Positions 48,002-59,854 of a stretch of DNA of 64,000 nucleotides are shown here, in pieces. Each line of letters starts with the position of its first letter. Positions within the stretch are counted from its first letter, which is position 1. Below the pieces are notes generated by a model. That model was not told the origin of the DNA, did not search any database, and worked only from the letters and a program-made list of their open reading frames with translations. The translations under genes were made by a program, and so were the position numbers. The DNA is from Eriocheir sinensis (Eukaryota > Arthropoda > Malacostraca > Decapoda > Varunidae): NCBI RefSeq assembly GCF_024679095.1, contig NC_066512.1, positions 15,963,956 to 16,027,955 of the forward strand. Reading direction: 5' to 3'.

Positions 48002-51000
48002 TGTCTCAAGAGTTTCTTCTCATCTGGCAGCAGAGCCCCGAGAGAAGTATACAGTGGTCATTGTGGGGGCCGGGGCAGCTGGGATCGGGGCAGCAAGGGA
48101 GTTGAAGGCTCAAGGAATCAACTCTGTTCTTATTCTTGAAGGTACAGAAGCACCTCATTATTGCACACATTATTAGCCATTAATTGTTGTGTGGTGTAAG
48201 TTTACAGTTTACTTGGTAATGTACGTATTGTGTTGCATCTTCCTTTGTAATATGGCTTATGTAATTTATTTGTCCTCTTTTCCACAATTTTTTTTCATAT
48301 GTTTTTAACTTCTTTTCACCTCACAAATGATTTTTCTTTAAAATCTATGATGTAATAATTTTCATATGTTGTTTGATTTGTTGTGGATAATAAATGAAGC
48401 TCTATACAGGAATTGTTCCACAGCAAGTGACCGCATTGGAGGTCGTATAAATACAGTGCAGGCATCCCCTCATGGCATAGTGGAGCTTGGGGCTCAGTGG
48501 ATACATGGAGAAGAAGAAAATGTACTCTACCAGTTTGCTAAATCAAGAAACCTTCTTCACCAACATTTCTCACTTGATGGGAATGGTGTGTACTCTGATG
48601 TTCTTTACATTTGGTGAAAATGATCAACTCATTCCCTCTAGTTTATGCAATGTTATATGGGGCAGTTACAATTGTGTTTTCATCAAATTTTAGTATTATA
48701 AAGTTTATTAAATCCATTCATATATAACATTAAGTTCCACATATGTGGAACAAATATCAGTAATTGAAGAACAGATGATAAAAATCATTTGTAAAAAATA
48801 TTTTGAACTGTGCCAAACAACAAAGAAGAAGCAAAATGATTGAAGAACACAAATAATAACACTTAATTGTTATAAATATTTGAAAATGAGCCATGCAACT
48901 AAATCATTTGGACAAGATCAGTGATCTATCTTGCTCTCAAATAAAGCAAATAAATAACCCTCATAACAGCTTACATTTACTTTCAACTTTCTCCTCTTAC
49001 ATGCTGTCAAATTTTATCCACAATCATCTCCAGCATCCTCTACTTTTTACACTGTATCATCTGCAAATCGGCCTGCCACCAAGTACTGCTCCACACCTCA
49101 CTTTCAGCCTTGCACCAAAATCCCCAACTCTGGCTTTCATTCCTCTCAGACAATCATCCATATAATATTGAATAGCCATGGTGACATCACACACCCCTGT
49201 CTCACACCAACACCAAAGCTCTCACTCAGCTCCCCATTCATGTGAGCAGAGGCACTCACATCCTGACCTCCTTATGGGGATGCCCTCCCACACCATGTAT
49301 TCTCAGGAGATTTCATAACCCCTTCTTGTTAACCTTGTCATAAGCCTTCTTCAGGTCTATGAAAGCAGCAAAACAGCCTCTTACCCTCCTCTAGATAATA
49401 CTACTACAACTTACTTTTGTAACTTAAGGGGAGGCGCCGCCAAAAATGGGTATTTTTCATTATTTCAGCCAAATTTTAAGTTACTCCAAAAAATAGCTGA
49501 ACATGGAAACATGGAAACATGGACAAGCAGGCAGCAGAAAGCCTGATGGCTCATTACTAGGCTGCCTGCGTTCAGTGATTTAATCAATCCGTTTGCCATA
49601 GGAGTGGCTTGCAGGGAAGGATTAAAGCACTTGTGTATCTACTCTTGGGAACGTTCAGTTCACTGCTGATGCAGCAAAGTGGCGATCAATGCGTTTCTTG
49701 AAGGAGTTGATGGTCTCTGTGCTAACCACTTCTGCAGGAAGGCTGTTCCAGTGGTGAACAACTCTATTTGAGAAATAACTCCTGCCGATGTCGGTATTGC
49801 ATCGCTTTGCTTGAATTGTTTTTCCGTTGTTTCTTGTTCTCAGGTTGGTTTGTAGCGTGAAGAGTTCCCTGTGAAAGTTTGGCAGCTGTACGATAATTAT
49901 TTCCCTTTCAAATAATTTGATTTGTGTTACTAATTTTGTGGTCCCCTCCCTGCAGAAACCTCCGTTTTCTGTAGAATACTCATATATGTTACATTTTGCC
50001 TTCTTTTGTCCGATTTTTCCACTTTTTTTACGAAAAGCGTGTCATCATTCATCTGGCAAAATTCTAGTGGCAGCCAGCAAGCCTCAGAGTGTGGTTGAGT
50101 GAATCAGTCAATCAGTTACTTAGTGTGTCGCGAGTGCTCCTCAGAGGTACATTTGTACTTGTACTTTGGTAGGTTTGGACACCTAGGAAATGAAAAGAAG
50201 CCCAAAAGAAAAGAATGTGATGAAGAAGAAGTAACAGGAGGTATCCACAGAATACTACAGCCCAGGTGATTTCTAGTGCGCTCACACAGACACACACACA
50301 GGTGCCAATTATGATTATTATTTTTTATATCATTCATTGTCATTCATAAATATAACTACATAAGTATCTAAGTTGTATTTTACCACTGTAAGATCCTCTA
50401 AAAATCATAACTTTGTACGCTAACTGCATTTACACACAAAATAGCCGATATCTCGAAGGTGCATTTTTTGTACTTTGGAGAATAATAACTCCATTAGTTG
50501 TGAAGATAATAAAAAAACTCAAACATCTGCTGAAAGACGAGTGGATGGTGAAAAAATTGTCCGTCAAGTTTTTTTATAAACAAAAAAACACTGCTGATAT
50601 GATTTATTGAAGGTAAAAAAAAGTGGTAGAATTATGGGACACATCAAATGGTGATTGTGGTAATTTTTTTGCGCAGGAACAGTGAGACATATTAAAAATT
50701 TGAACGGACAATTTTTAACTAGTGGTGCCATGAGTAAAACTACCCAATATCGTACATATTGAGTGAACATGCTGGCCCTCATTAACGTTTTTAGCTCTGC
50801 TTTTATTACAAGTAATAAATTTTGTTTGTAATTTTTTTCATACAGAAGCACGAAAGCTATTATGCTGATACATGCAGATCTTATTGCATTTACCAAAGTC
50901 TTCAAAGAAAAAAATACTTTAAAACAATTGAAATAAAATGAATGTACCCTCCACTAATACTAGGCAGCGCCTCCCCTTGAGTGCCATGTTATATCAGGGG

Positions 51001-54000
51001 ACTCAGATAGAACTCCTACTTTCAAATGTATATCAACATTTTTTTGCTTCTTGTCTGTATATATTTATTATTTACTCCTAGGAATTTTTTTCATGGAGGG
51101 TGGAAGAGAAATTGATGACAAAATTGTGGAAGAAGTCCTTGGCATCATGGACGAAGCAGATCAAGAGTGCTGTGATGTAGTGCACAAGAAGGACAGCACA
51201 ACTTCATCCCTCTCTGTTGGACAAGTGTTCAGAAAAGTGTTTTATGAGTACTTAGAAAAGTGTGTAAACGATTCCCCAGAAACAAAGAGAATCAAAGAGG
51301 CCTTGTTTTATTGGTCATTAAGGTCAGTGTCTCATTTTGGCCTTCCTATTACTTGGATTTCCATTTTCTCAAGGATTTTAAAAAAATGCTATTCGTTGGC
51401 TTACACTAGTTTGATTTTTCAGTTACTATATCCCTTGGAAACAAAATGTGTGTACAAATGTTTCTTGTTATGAAATGTGTACCAACACTTGGTTATCTGT
51501 TACAGGTGGCACAGAATTGACAATGCTTGTGACTCCCTTAACCAGCTATCTGCTAGTTGCTGGGGGAGCTACAAATTTTGTGAAGGTGAGAGAAACATGA
51601 ACCCCAAAAATGGGTTCCTCTCCATACTGAATGCTCTGCTGGCAGAAACAACAGCTGTTGTAAAACTTAACAGTGAAGTTGAGTGGTAAGTATTTGTTAC
51701 CAAGATTTTTTTTCAAGAATTCTTCACAGTTTTAAGCAAGTTAAAAAATTAAAGCCTCATTACATGCCACCTCTTCATAACTCACAACACGACAGTGCAT
51801 GTGTATGGTAAGTATTTTGTATTACCTTACTTAATGCCTATGAACCTTATAAAGAATCTTAGAATTTTATAAAATTAACTTTTGTAAATAAACAGGCATA
51901 AGGTTTTCTGTCCGCTCAGTGTATTACCACATCCCTGTTATTTAAAAACTAAATACATGTTGATATTACATTACAAAATTTTGATTTAAAAGTAAAAGAT
52001 ATTGAAGATGCTCTTCAAATGATTTCTGCAGTGAGACTTCACACAATATCAAAAGGCACGCACTTCTTGAAAGTATTGCATTGTATCTGCAGCCACCACA
52101 GCATGCTGGGGTTGTGCAACCAATGATATATAACATAACCAATCATATATAACATAAAGTTCCACATATGTGGAACAAATATCTGGGGATTGTTATTTAG
52201 TGATCTGGTATTGGTAATGTAAAAAAAAAATTGTGAATGGTGCTAATTGATTATGAACATGATTCAACATTTCTATGAATTATACTGGGAATATGTACAT
52301 TCATCAGTATTATATCATTTAATATTTTTTTCAGCATTGAATATTCAACAGAAGTTATTGGAACCAAAAGTTCTTTCTTGCGCTCTGATGGTGTAACATT
52401 TCCTGTTATCATCCGATGCAAGCAAGTAATTTTACTTTGTGTATTGAATATATTGTGTTCTTTGATCAAGTAAACATCTTTATCTTAAAAAAATATTACT
52501 TATTAGTATTAATTTTTTAACATAATTCTTTGCAACCTCAGGCAAATGCTATATCATGGCTTTTGCATTATGTCTTCATTGTTTTTTCAGTCAAACTTCA
52601 AATTTCTTTTATGATATGTGTGATGTGAAAAGTTTTATGAATTTTACAGAGATGGGAGGGAGTATGAAGCTCAGCATGTGTTGGCAACACCTGCCTTAGG
52701 ATATCTAAAGAAAAATCTAAGTCTGTTTTCACCGCCACTACCAGAGATACTTCAGCAGGTTAGTTGAAGAACCAAGCAAGCAATTTTGGTATTTCCTGAA
52801 TATTCAGGCAGATTTAAAATCATTCTGCTACCTTCTGTTTCTTTTCATCCTACACCTGAGCATTTTACTTTGGAAAATTCTTAACTCCCTCAGTCCCAAG
52901 AACGCATATCACGTCATTCGCAAAATGTTGTCCAGAAACACCAAAGACGCATAAAATGTCATTGGCCTCGGTTGATCAGGAAATATATATTTTCTCCAAA
53001 AATTGGGAAATTATGCTATCTGCGTCAATTTAGGCAAGTTGTGAGTGAGATGATGAATTTTAAAAGTAAGTGTATAGCAACGCTCAATGACAGTTATTTC
53101 CACAGCGCGGCTGTTAGATTTGCTAGTTACCTCCTTCAACCTTGCCCGCTCCCTGCCACTGGAATGAATGAACAAAATATATCTCTGGGTCTGAGGGGGT
53201 TAATATGAATACAGAGGCAGGGATTTGAGTTGCATTTGAATCACCATTTTGAGAAACCTTCCTCATCTGAACTTAGGTAATTCCTCTATCACTGTTACCT
53301 ACTCCCCAGTGCTGATCGAGGAATATTAAACATTAAAACAAAGGTCTTCAGCAGAGCTGGGCGCGACTTTAATTTTTTCAGGTGCGACTCTGACTTTGCG
53401 ACTTTGCCGCCGGATCTGGTGCGACTGCGACTTTGCGACTCTATTTTTGGCCCCCCCAGTGCGACTTGTGACTTTGCTACTGCGACTTTTTTTTCCCGGT
53501 GCGACCCTGCTAAATTACAAAGTAAACTTTAGCGCGATAACAGAAACATGCTTTTAGAAGGCAGAGAAACACATATTTATTTATTTTTTTATTTTTCTAG
53601 TTACAACACAGCCTAAACTAATATCTACAGGTCATCCTCCATGTCCTCCTGGCCCATCTCCTCCTCCAGGAGGTCAATGTTCCCTTTGAGGAACACAAGC
53701 TCCTCAAAGTTGACCTCATCCAGGGAGGACCTCTTGGCCCTGAGGATGTCCCCGGCCGTGCTGAATAGCCTCTCCACAGCTGCAGAGCTGGGGAGTTGGG
53801 TATTGTACTTAATGAATAAGTCCACCCACACCTCCCTGTGCTGGTAGGGGAAGAGGGACCAGGCCAGCTCGCCTTTAGAGGGCACCCACTCCTCCATGGA
53901 CTTCCTCAGGACCTCCCTCACATCCTGCTGCTGGTTGGCCGGGCCTCTAGCAAACAACTTGTTGAAGAGGCGGGTGTCCAAGTCCTGGGGTTCCTGCACT

Positions 54001-55691
54001 TCTGGCTGGCCAGGCTGACGCTGCTGCTGATCATCCTTCCTGGGCCCAAAGTCGCGGAAAATTGGCGGTGCGACTTTGCTTAGTCCGACTTTTTCAAAAA
54101 GTTTGTGACTTTTGACTTTGCAACTTCGAAATTCATAGTGCGACAAAGTCGCAAAGTCGCAACTCGGTGCCGCAACGCCCGGCTCTGGCCTTCAGACAGA
54201 GCTCATACATCACTTGGGCTGATGCTCACTCTGTTTTACAAAGGAATGTGGCTGGTGATGCAGACATGTGTCCAATTTGTGAGAGAAAAGTCTTCTGCAG
54301 CATGACAAATATGGTAATTAATGAGGATGTTTATGTTTATCTTACAGACACTAATGTGTAGAGGCTTTGGCACCTTGGGCAAGATCTTCCTTGAGTATGA
54401 AGACAAGTGGTGGGGGGAGAGTTGTGAAGGAATCCAGTTGGTATGGACCAAAGACATTCCTGATTTTGAGTACACAACCTCTCCTCATGAAAGTCAACGA
54501 CAGGTAAAACATAATAATTTTCATAATGTAATTCTGACAAGTTAATTTGAGCACTAATTACATGAAGCCCCAAAACCTCAGTATGGTAACTGCATCCACT
54601 CATATTCAAAGATGTAATTATGGAGTTGATTTCAGTAATATAAGTAACTCTTCCTTTGGTAGCAAGTTTAAACATCCTTTGATTCAATATCTTCAGTCAT
54701 TCTCAATATATTGGGATCACCTAAAAGTGGCTTAGAATGGTTTGGAATGGTCCACAAGGTAGAGTTTTTATGGATATATGAGTACAAATTATTTATTTTC
54801 TGTGGGTATATTGCATATCATTAGACAATGTCAAGGTGTAAAGTCATGTCAGTCAGTGTGGTTCATATATTCCAAGTCATTCATTAACTGTTGCAGAACT
54901 TTCACTTTTAACCCTAATTTTCATTTTCCAGCGTACCTGTGATTGGTGGGTCAAGGCCATCTCAGGCTTTGATCCTGTCTTCTACCACAAGGCAATGCTG
55001 TGTGGATGGATTGGAGGTTGTGAGGCAGAGCACATGGAAACTCTTAGTGAAGAAGAAGTGGGCCGAGCCTGTACCCGGCTGCTTAAATCTTTCTTAGGCC
55101 AAAAGAACATTCCATTGCCCAAGAAAGTTTATAGGTAATTTATCTTGTTTTTTGAGGAGTAAAGGGGGAACACAGATTGAATGAAGTCTCCTCATTCATT
55201 GTGACACTGAAATTCATCATCTGTTCTCCCCCCTTCTTGTTTTCAATGTACTAATCATTGGCTCTTTATGTTGTTGCTGTTCATACTAATAAAATTTGAG
55301 GGTACATAGAAGCAACACGAATAGTATGCATCTTTGTTTTAAGGCTGCGACATTTGGTGGCACTCTTTATCCATAGATCCCAGTGGGCAAACAACCGGTT
55401 ATTTCAAGGGTCATACACCTACCATAATCTTGCCTGTAGCTGCTGGTCAGGAAGTGCTTATGAAAATCAGCTTAACACTCCAGTGTTTGGGTCTGACACC
55501 AATGGAAACAAGGTAAGAAACCATTATGTATGAAAGTATTTTAGAAAGAGTTTAATAACATACAAGTCAATATATCCCTAAATCAGTTACAAAAAATTGG
55601 TTTAATATCTAGGATACTGTATTGGCATCAGTATGGACCATATTACATGTAGTAATGTTCAAGGAATATTCATACATTCATTTTAAATTAC

Positions 55692-55747
<56 letters not shown>

Positions 55748-56256
55748 CTTTCAGGTTCCTATCTTGGCATTAGCTGGGGAGGCGAACAGCACTGCATTCT
55801 ACTCCACTGTCCATGGTGCTCTTCAGAATGGCATGGAACAGGCATTGCACTTTGCCAATGCCCAGAGTAGGTATGTTGAATAAAATTTGGTACTGTAAAG
55901 CTCATGAGGCTGCTGGCATCTGAATGGCACTGGAGAGGAAATAGCCTGTTCCTCACTCATTTCTCCCCTCAAATAAGGGTAATAGGGCAGTTATGGAGGT
56001 CAGGACTTCAGTTTCATATTTCAATCAGTGTGTCATACTTTTTTCTGTCAAGTTAATGAGAAAATTATCAGTATTGTCTTCTAATGAGGGGAACAATCAA
56101 ACTTAGAGGAAATTCTTGTTATCATAGCCAACCTGTCCACTAGTACTGACTTTACTGATAACACTTTTGACTTTCTTATTCAGTTCTCTTACTTACTTCC
56201 TGAATGTGTTCTTTTACAGCCTTGCTGGGAGTAGGAGACCCAGGAGCAAACTGTAA
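48002..56256 (+). CDS. PAOX: Flavin amine oxidase (N1-acetylpolyamine oxidase-like), module 2, with peroxisomal signal, 11 exons
   Basis: Exons: 48002-48141, 48424-48585, 51082-51322, 51506-51685, 52335-52421, 52650-52758, 54348-54503, 54932-55134, 55377-55512, 55755-55870, 56220-56256. Introns are GT-AG except that after 52421, which is GC-AG. The frame closes, giving about 522 aa. Motifs: VVIVGAGAAGIGAA, DRIGGRINTV, GAQWIHGEEEN, TLGKIFLEY with the conserved lysine, and [20 protein letters not shown]. The last exon encodes LAGSRRPRSKL then stop; Ser-Lys-Leu is the classic PTS1, so the enzyme is predicted peroxisomal, as vertebrate PAOX is. The first exon follows a strong acceptor at 48001, and the base before it must be AG of the previous exon, exactly what module 1 leaves over. 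An alternative start is the ATG at 47964, in frame but upstream of the acceptor (MAQKLSNNIFSC...). AATAAA follows at 56694. Confidence 0.87.
48734..48751. repeat. 18-bp palindrome, first of two copies
   Basis: GTTCCACATATGTGGAAC within a ~37-bp stretch repeated at 52159-52176 in another intron of the same gene. Confidence 0.8.
49000..49410 (-). pseudogene. LINE reverse transcriptase fragment
   Basis: On the minus strand the decayed frame reads FAAFIDLKKAYDKVNKKGL, then a GVGGHP segment and, further on, SPWLFN-like text, the arrangement of RTE-like reverse transcriptases. Several stops and frameshifts. It sits in the intron after 48585. Confidence 0.7.
49480..49900 (-). pseudogene. CR1/Jockey-like LINE 3' terminal fragment
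   Basis: The minus strand encodes the usual end of such an element, SNRVVHHWNSLPAEVVS and INSFKKRIDRHFAAS, then a stop. It begins next to an 'acatggaaacatgg' repeat that forms its 3' tail. Unrelated to the fragment at 49000-49410 by sequence, though adjacent. Confidence 0.75.
52159..52176. repeat. 18-bp palindrome, second copy
   Basis: Same palindrome and flanks as 48734-48751, in the intron after 51685. Confidence 0.8.
53352..54187 (-). mobile_element. hAT transposon remnant with 8-bp target duplication
   Basis: 836 bp in the intron between exons at 52758 and 54348. Termini are CAGAGCTGGGCG and, inverted, CAGAGCCGGGCG. Flanks are GTCTTCAG (53344-53351) and GCCTTCAG (54188-54195), an 8-bp duplication with one change. 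The minus-strand frame 54146-53625 holds the hAT C-terminal dimerisation region (LPSSAAVERLFSTAGDIL, EELVFLKGN). Only this C-terminal part of the transposase remains. Both ends are rich in repeated 'gcgactttgcgact'. Confidence 0.85.
55694..55745. repeat. (GT)26 microsatellite near an acceptor
   Basis: Ends 9 bases before the acceptor of the penultimate oxidase exon, so it replaces most of the normal pyrimidine tract. Confidence 0.95.
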
Positions 56257-56693
56257 TAGTGAGCTAGTTTGGTTTAGTTTAAGAAGATGGTTATGCACAA
56301 ATGTTTGTTACTGTACACAAATGTAACACTGAAGGGCATGTTAAACATAATGTCTGTGTTGTAAGTGATGATAAACTTATTTGTTTAGCTACCATCATTT
56401 TCACTCTTACAAATCTTTAGATCATGTTATGTTTGACTGTTAACTAACTACTATGTTCTCTGTTGTAGATGATCAGGATTTGATATCTATGAGAAATCAG
56501 TGGTTGTGAAAAATGATGTGCCATGATAATTGTTATATTTTTTTATAGTGTTAGTTGTACCTTGATCTACTGTTGATAGATTGACAAAAGTAATAGAGTT
56601 TATGACCATGTTAATTTTTCAGACATTTTATTGTAGTACATAATAGAGATTACATAAATGTTAAAATGTGTGTATCTATCTGTCTATCTATCT

Positions 56694-56699
56694 AATAAA
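56694..56699 (+). promoter_or_regulatory. Polyadenylation signal AATAAA
   Basis: 438 bases after the oxidase stop codon and directly before the 3' copy of the flanking repeat. Confidence 0.5.
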
Positions 56700-56700
56700 T

Positions 56701-57025
56701 GCAACAAAAGTCAGTGATGACTAAAATTACCTTATGACTGTAACCTTAAGAAATATAGTAAACGTGTAATGACTGCTTTTAGTTCAACAAACATTTCATA
56801 TTTATGCGTGAGTTTACTGAGAGAGTAGTTTTCCTTAATTTCATTCTTGTAATCTATTGATACTCTTCACTTGTTGGATGGATGCAGGCACATATATTCA
56901 TATGTTGTTTTCTTTGGGAAATTTGTGGTAGCATGCAACTGGTCTTCTTTCTTCAAAATTTAGAAAACATGTCTGCATTCCACTGAATGTTGTAAGAGGT
57001 AACTGAAAGGAATGTGACTCCTATT
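56701..57025. repeat. Direct repeat flanking the oxidase locus, 3' copy
   Basis: Matches 35871-36229, the region just upstream of oxidase exon 1. No oxidase exon follows it here. Confidence 0.9.
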
Positions 57026-57104
57026 GTACAGGAAGCAGAGGTTGTGGAAGATAGCTTCTTGATTATATTTGCTCACACTTAATCTTGGTTATTAGTCTGT
57101 TCAC

Positions 57105-57665
57105 TTATGCGGTGAGTATGTCGAGGTCACCAAAAGTTTCACATACCTTGGTAGTGTAGTACATAACAATGATGGGTCTCACCAGGAAGTCACTTGATGG
57201 ATTGACCTAGCCAATGGTGTTATGGACTCGTTCAGTTCGTGTATATGGCGTTGTCGATATCTATGCAGGCAGACAAAGATTCAAATCTTTAAGTTGCTTG
57301 TGCTCCCTGTCTTACTGTATGCTATGACACATGGACACTGAAAAGTGACTTGGAGAGGCGTGTTGACGCCTTTGGTACCAAATGCCTTCACAGGATCATG
57401 GGGTATTGCTGGAATGACCATGTTGAACCAGTGACTACTCCGTGAAAATGAATTGATGCCTGTTACCAGCTTAGTTCGTGAATGCCATTTCCCAGCCGTC
57501 AATCCTGCTCATAGGATTGTTTGTTTGAAACAAACCTGAATGAAGTAGACCATGGAGATGTCCTTATAACTCATGGCTGGGGTAAGTCGACTGATCTTGC
57601 TGTGAAGGACTTACTTGGATGGATAGGGCAACTGCATGGGAGCCTGCACGGGAAGACTGTCAGAG
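57105..57665 (+). pseudogene. Decayed LINE reverse transcriptase C-terminal fragment
   Basis: The plus strand reads SFTYLGSVVHNNDGSHQEV, WRCRYLCRQTKIQIFKLLVL, then frameshifted HFPAVNPAHRIVCL, the familiar C-terminal order of one class of LINE RT. Several stops. Confidence 0.75.
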
Positions 57666-58203
57666 TGTAAGTAGCAAGTGAGTGAAGTGACATGCCCCCG
57701 GGCGTATACTTCCCATTAGTTAGTATCTTGGTTACTCGTTATATATTCTTCCTTGAGTCTCCATCAAGGTTGAAATTTCACTTTTCTAGAATATGAAATC
57801 AGTGTTGAGTATGAGCATGATAGTATGTATTATTTAGCTGCTAATGTATGCAGGAACAATATTCCTGAAACCATATTTTTTATTTTTCATAAAGGGTTAG
57901 CTGTTGAGTTTTTTTTCATTGAATCATTAAATAGAACTGTCCTTGCTAGAAAATACAGCATATTAAATTTTCACTCACTAGTCAAATGTCACTACAAATC
58001 CTGACATTCAAAAATGGCCAGAAGATTGTCACCGATATAAAATGTTGATTCTATTCCAGTCATATATCTAAGGTTAAAATGATGTTCAAGGTTGGTTTTA
58101 GATTTCTGCCTCACCAATTTTACTATAATTAACTTGTAGCAGATACCGTACACTGACTCCATGAAGCTACACTGAAATGATTTGTGTGGTTTGAATATCT
58201 ATG

Positions 58204-58207
<4 letters not shown>
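57666..58207. other. Intergenic, AT-rich, nothing recognised
   Basis: No exon, RNA gene or clear repeat is visible. Confidence 0.4.

Positions 58208-58280
<73 letters not shown>
58208..58280. repeat. (CT)n microsatellite
   Basis: About 73 bp pure CT; a (GA)n of about 35 bp follows at 58382-58416. The text before it ('atctatgtaaatctctct') matches the same tract at 11470-11490, so this is part of a shared repeat. Confidence 0.95.
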
Positions 58281-58283
<3 letters not shown>

Positions 58284-58378
58284 GGATATATTCATCCTCC
58301 ACATCACACATAGGCTATAGGAACAGTTTTTCGACATCATATACGGTTTTATCTTCTTTTTCTCCGATTTGAAGCAAC

Positions 58379-58419
<41 letters not shown>

Positions 58420-58739
58420 CTGTGGTCGCCGACAGGTGGCGGTTCAAACGTTGTTTATGTGGTTTCCTTCATTTCGTACCCATTATTACTTTTGTGCAGA
58501 GTGAAGCTTAGTATCATGCCTGTGAAACCCCAAGAGCATAAATTTTGAGTGAAGATAAAGTTCGTCAAAGTGCACAAGCTAAAACAAGGCGACAAAGTGG
58601 GGCGCACGAAACTGGGAGAAGTTTAGTTTCAGTCAGTCTCCCATGACCAGCGGAGGAGGGAGGAACGCTGCGCTGCCGCACACTGGCGTTGAAACAAATC
58701 CTTATAACTAACTTCCTTCTGGCCAGCAAAGGACGCGTG

Positions 58740-58865
58740 TGTTGACAGCTTGCGATAGTGAGTGTGAAGTGCGCGTTGGGAGGTGAAGACAGTGTTCGGG
58801 GAGCCGTCAGTGAGGTGTGGTGGGCGGGCGGTCGCTGCTCGTCACCTGGAAATCAACTGAACCAG
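58740..58865 (+). other. Possible untranslated first exon, GC-rich
   Basis: Sequence from about 58560 to 59160 is GC- and CpG-richer than its surroundings. 'ctgaaccagGTGTGTAG' gives a fair donor at 58865. This could be the 5' end of a gene reading out of the window, but no coding part is seen. Confidence 0.2.
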
Positions 58866-59216
58866 GTGTGTAGTCTTTTTTTGTGTGTGTGTGCCGCCTC
58901 GACGCATCCCGGGCAGGAGCCACCTGTTCGGCCGTGTGCGTAGGGAGCTGTGGTGTGGCAGATCGTTGGGACTGTATGAAGGGGCACTGAGAAACAACAA
59001 CTTCGCTGGTGTGTGTGTGTGTGTGTGCGTGTGTGTGTGAGTGTGCGGGAGCCGTAGCTGGGTGTTTGGCGGGCCCGTCCCCAGGCCCCATCACCTCGGT
59101 GGACAGACCTCCCGAGCCGCCCCACCTCCCTCCCCGCCGCCGTCAGCACGCAATGGTGGCAGCGTGTCATTGTATGGCCGTTACAAAGTTGTGTTCATGA
59201 AGAGATAAGGAGGGAC

Positions 59217-59218
<2 letters not shown>

Positions 59219-59260
<42 letters not shown>

Positions 59261-59297
59261 TGATTATCTTCGCTCATATCACAGTAACATGCATTAC

Positions 59298-59329
<32 letters not shown>

Positions 59330-59366
59330 TGATTATCTTCGCTCACATCACAGTAACATGCATTAC

Positions 59367-59398
<32 letters not shown>

Positions 59399-59435
59399 TG
59401 ATTATCTTCGCTCATATCACAGTAACATGCATTAC

Positions 59436-59485
<50 letters not shown>

Positions 59486-59605
59486 TGATTATCTTCGCTC
59501 AAATCACAGTAACATGCATTATTATTATTATTTTTTTTTTTTTTGTGTGTGTGTGTGTGTGTGTGTGATGATTATCTTCGCTCACATCACAGTAACATGC
59601 ATTAC

Positions 59606-59649
<44 letters not shown>

Positions 59650-59686
59650 TGATTATCTTCGCTCATATCACAGTAACATGCATTAC

Positions 59687-59721
<35 letters not shown>
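59219..59721. repeat. Compound array: (GT)n tracts separated by a conserved 41-bp spacer
   Basis: Six copies of a 41-bp spacer (about 59259, 59328, 59397, 59484, 59568 and 59648), each beginning GATGATTATCTTCGCTCA and differing by only one or two bases, alternate with (GT)n of about 25-45 bp. The fourth interval also carries a T-run. Open frames are artefacts. Confidence 0.95.
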
Positions 59722-59724
<3 letters not shown>

Positions 59725-59815
59725 GTAAAAATAAGTAGGTATAAGTCAGGTGTATTTAGATATTCATTAACAATTTTTATTCTTTTGCCATACATACAGT
59801 AAAGATAACAGAACC

Positions 59816-59854
<39 letters not shown>

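Noticed and set aside
58807..59170. His-Thr-rich frames near the GC-rich region
   Set aside because: Antisense translation of GT tracts.
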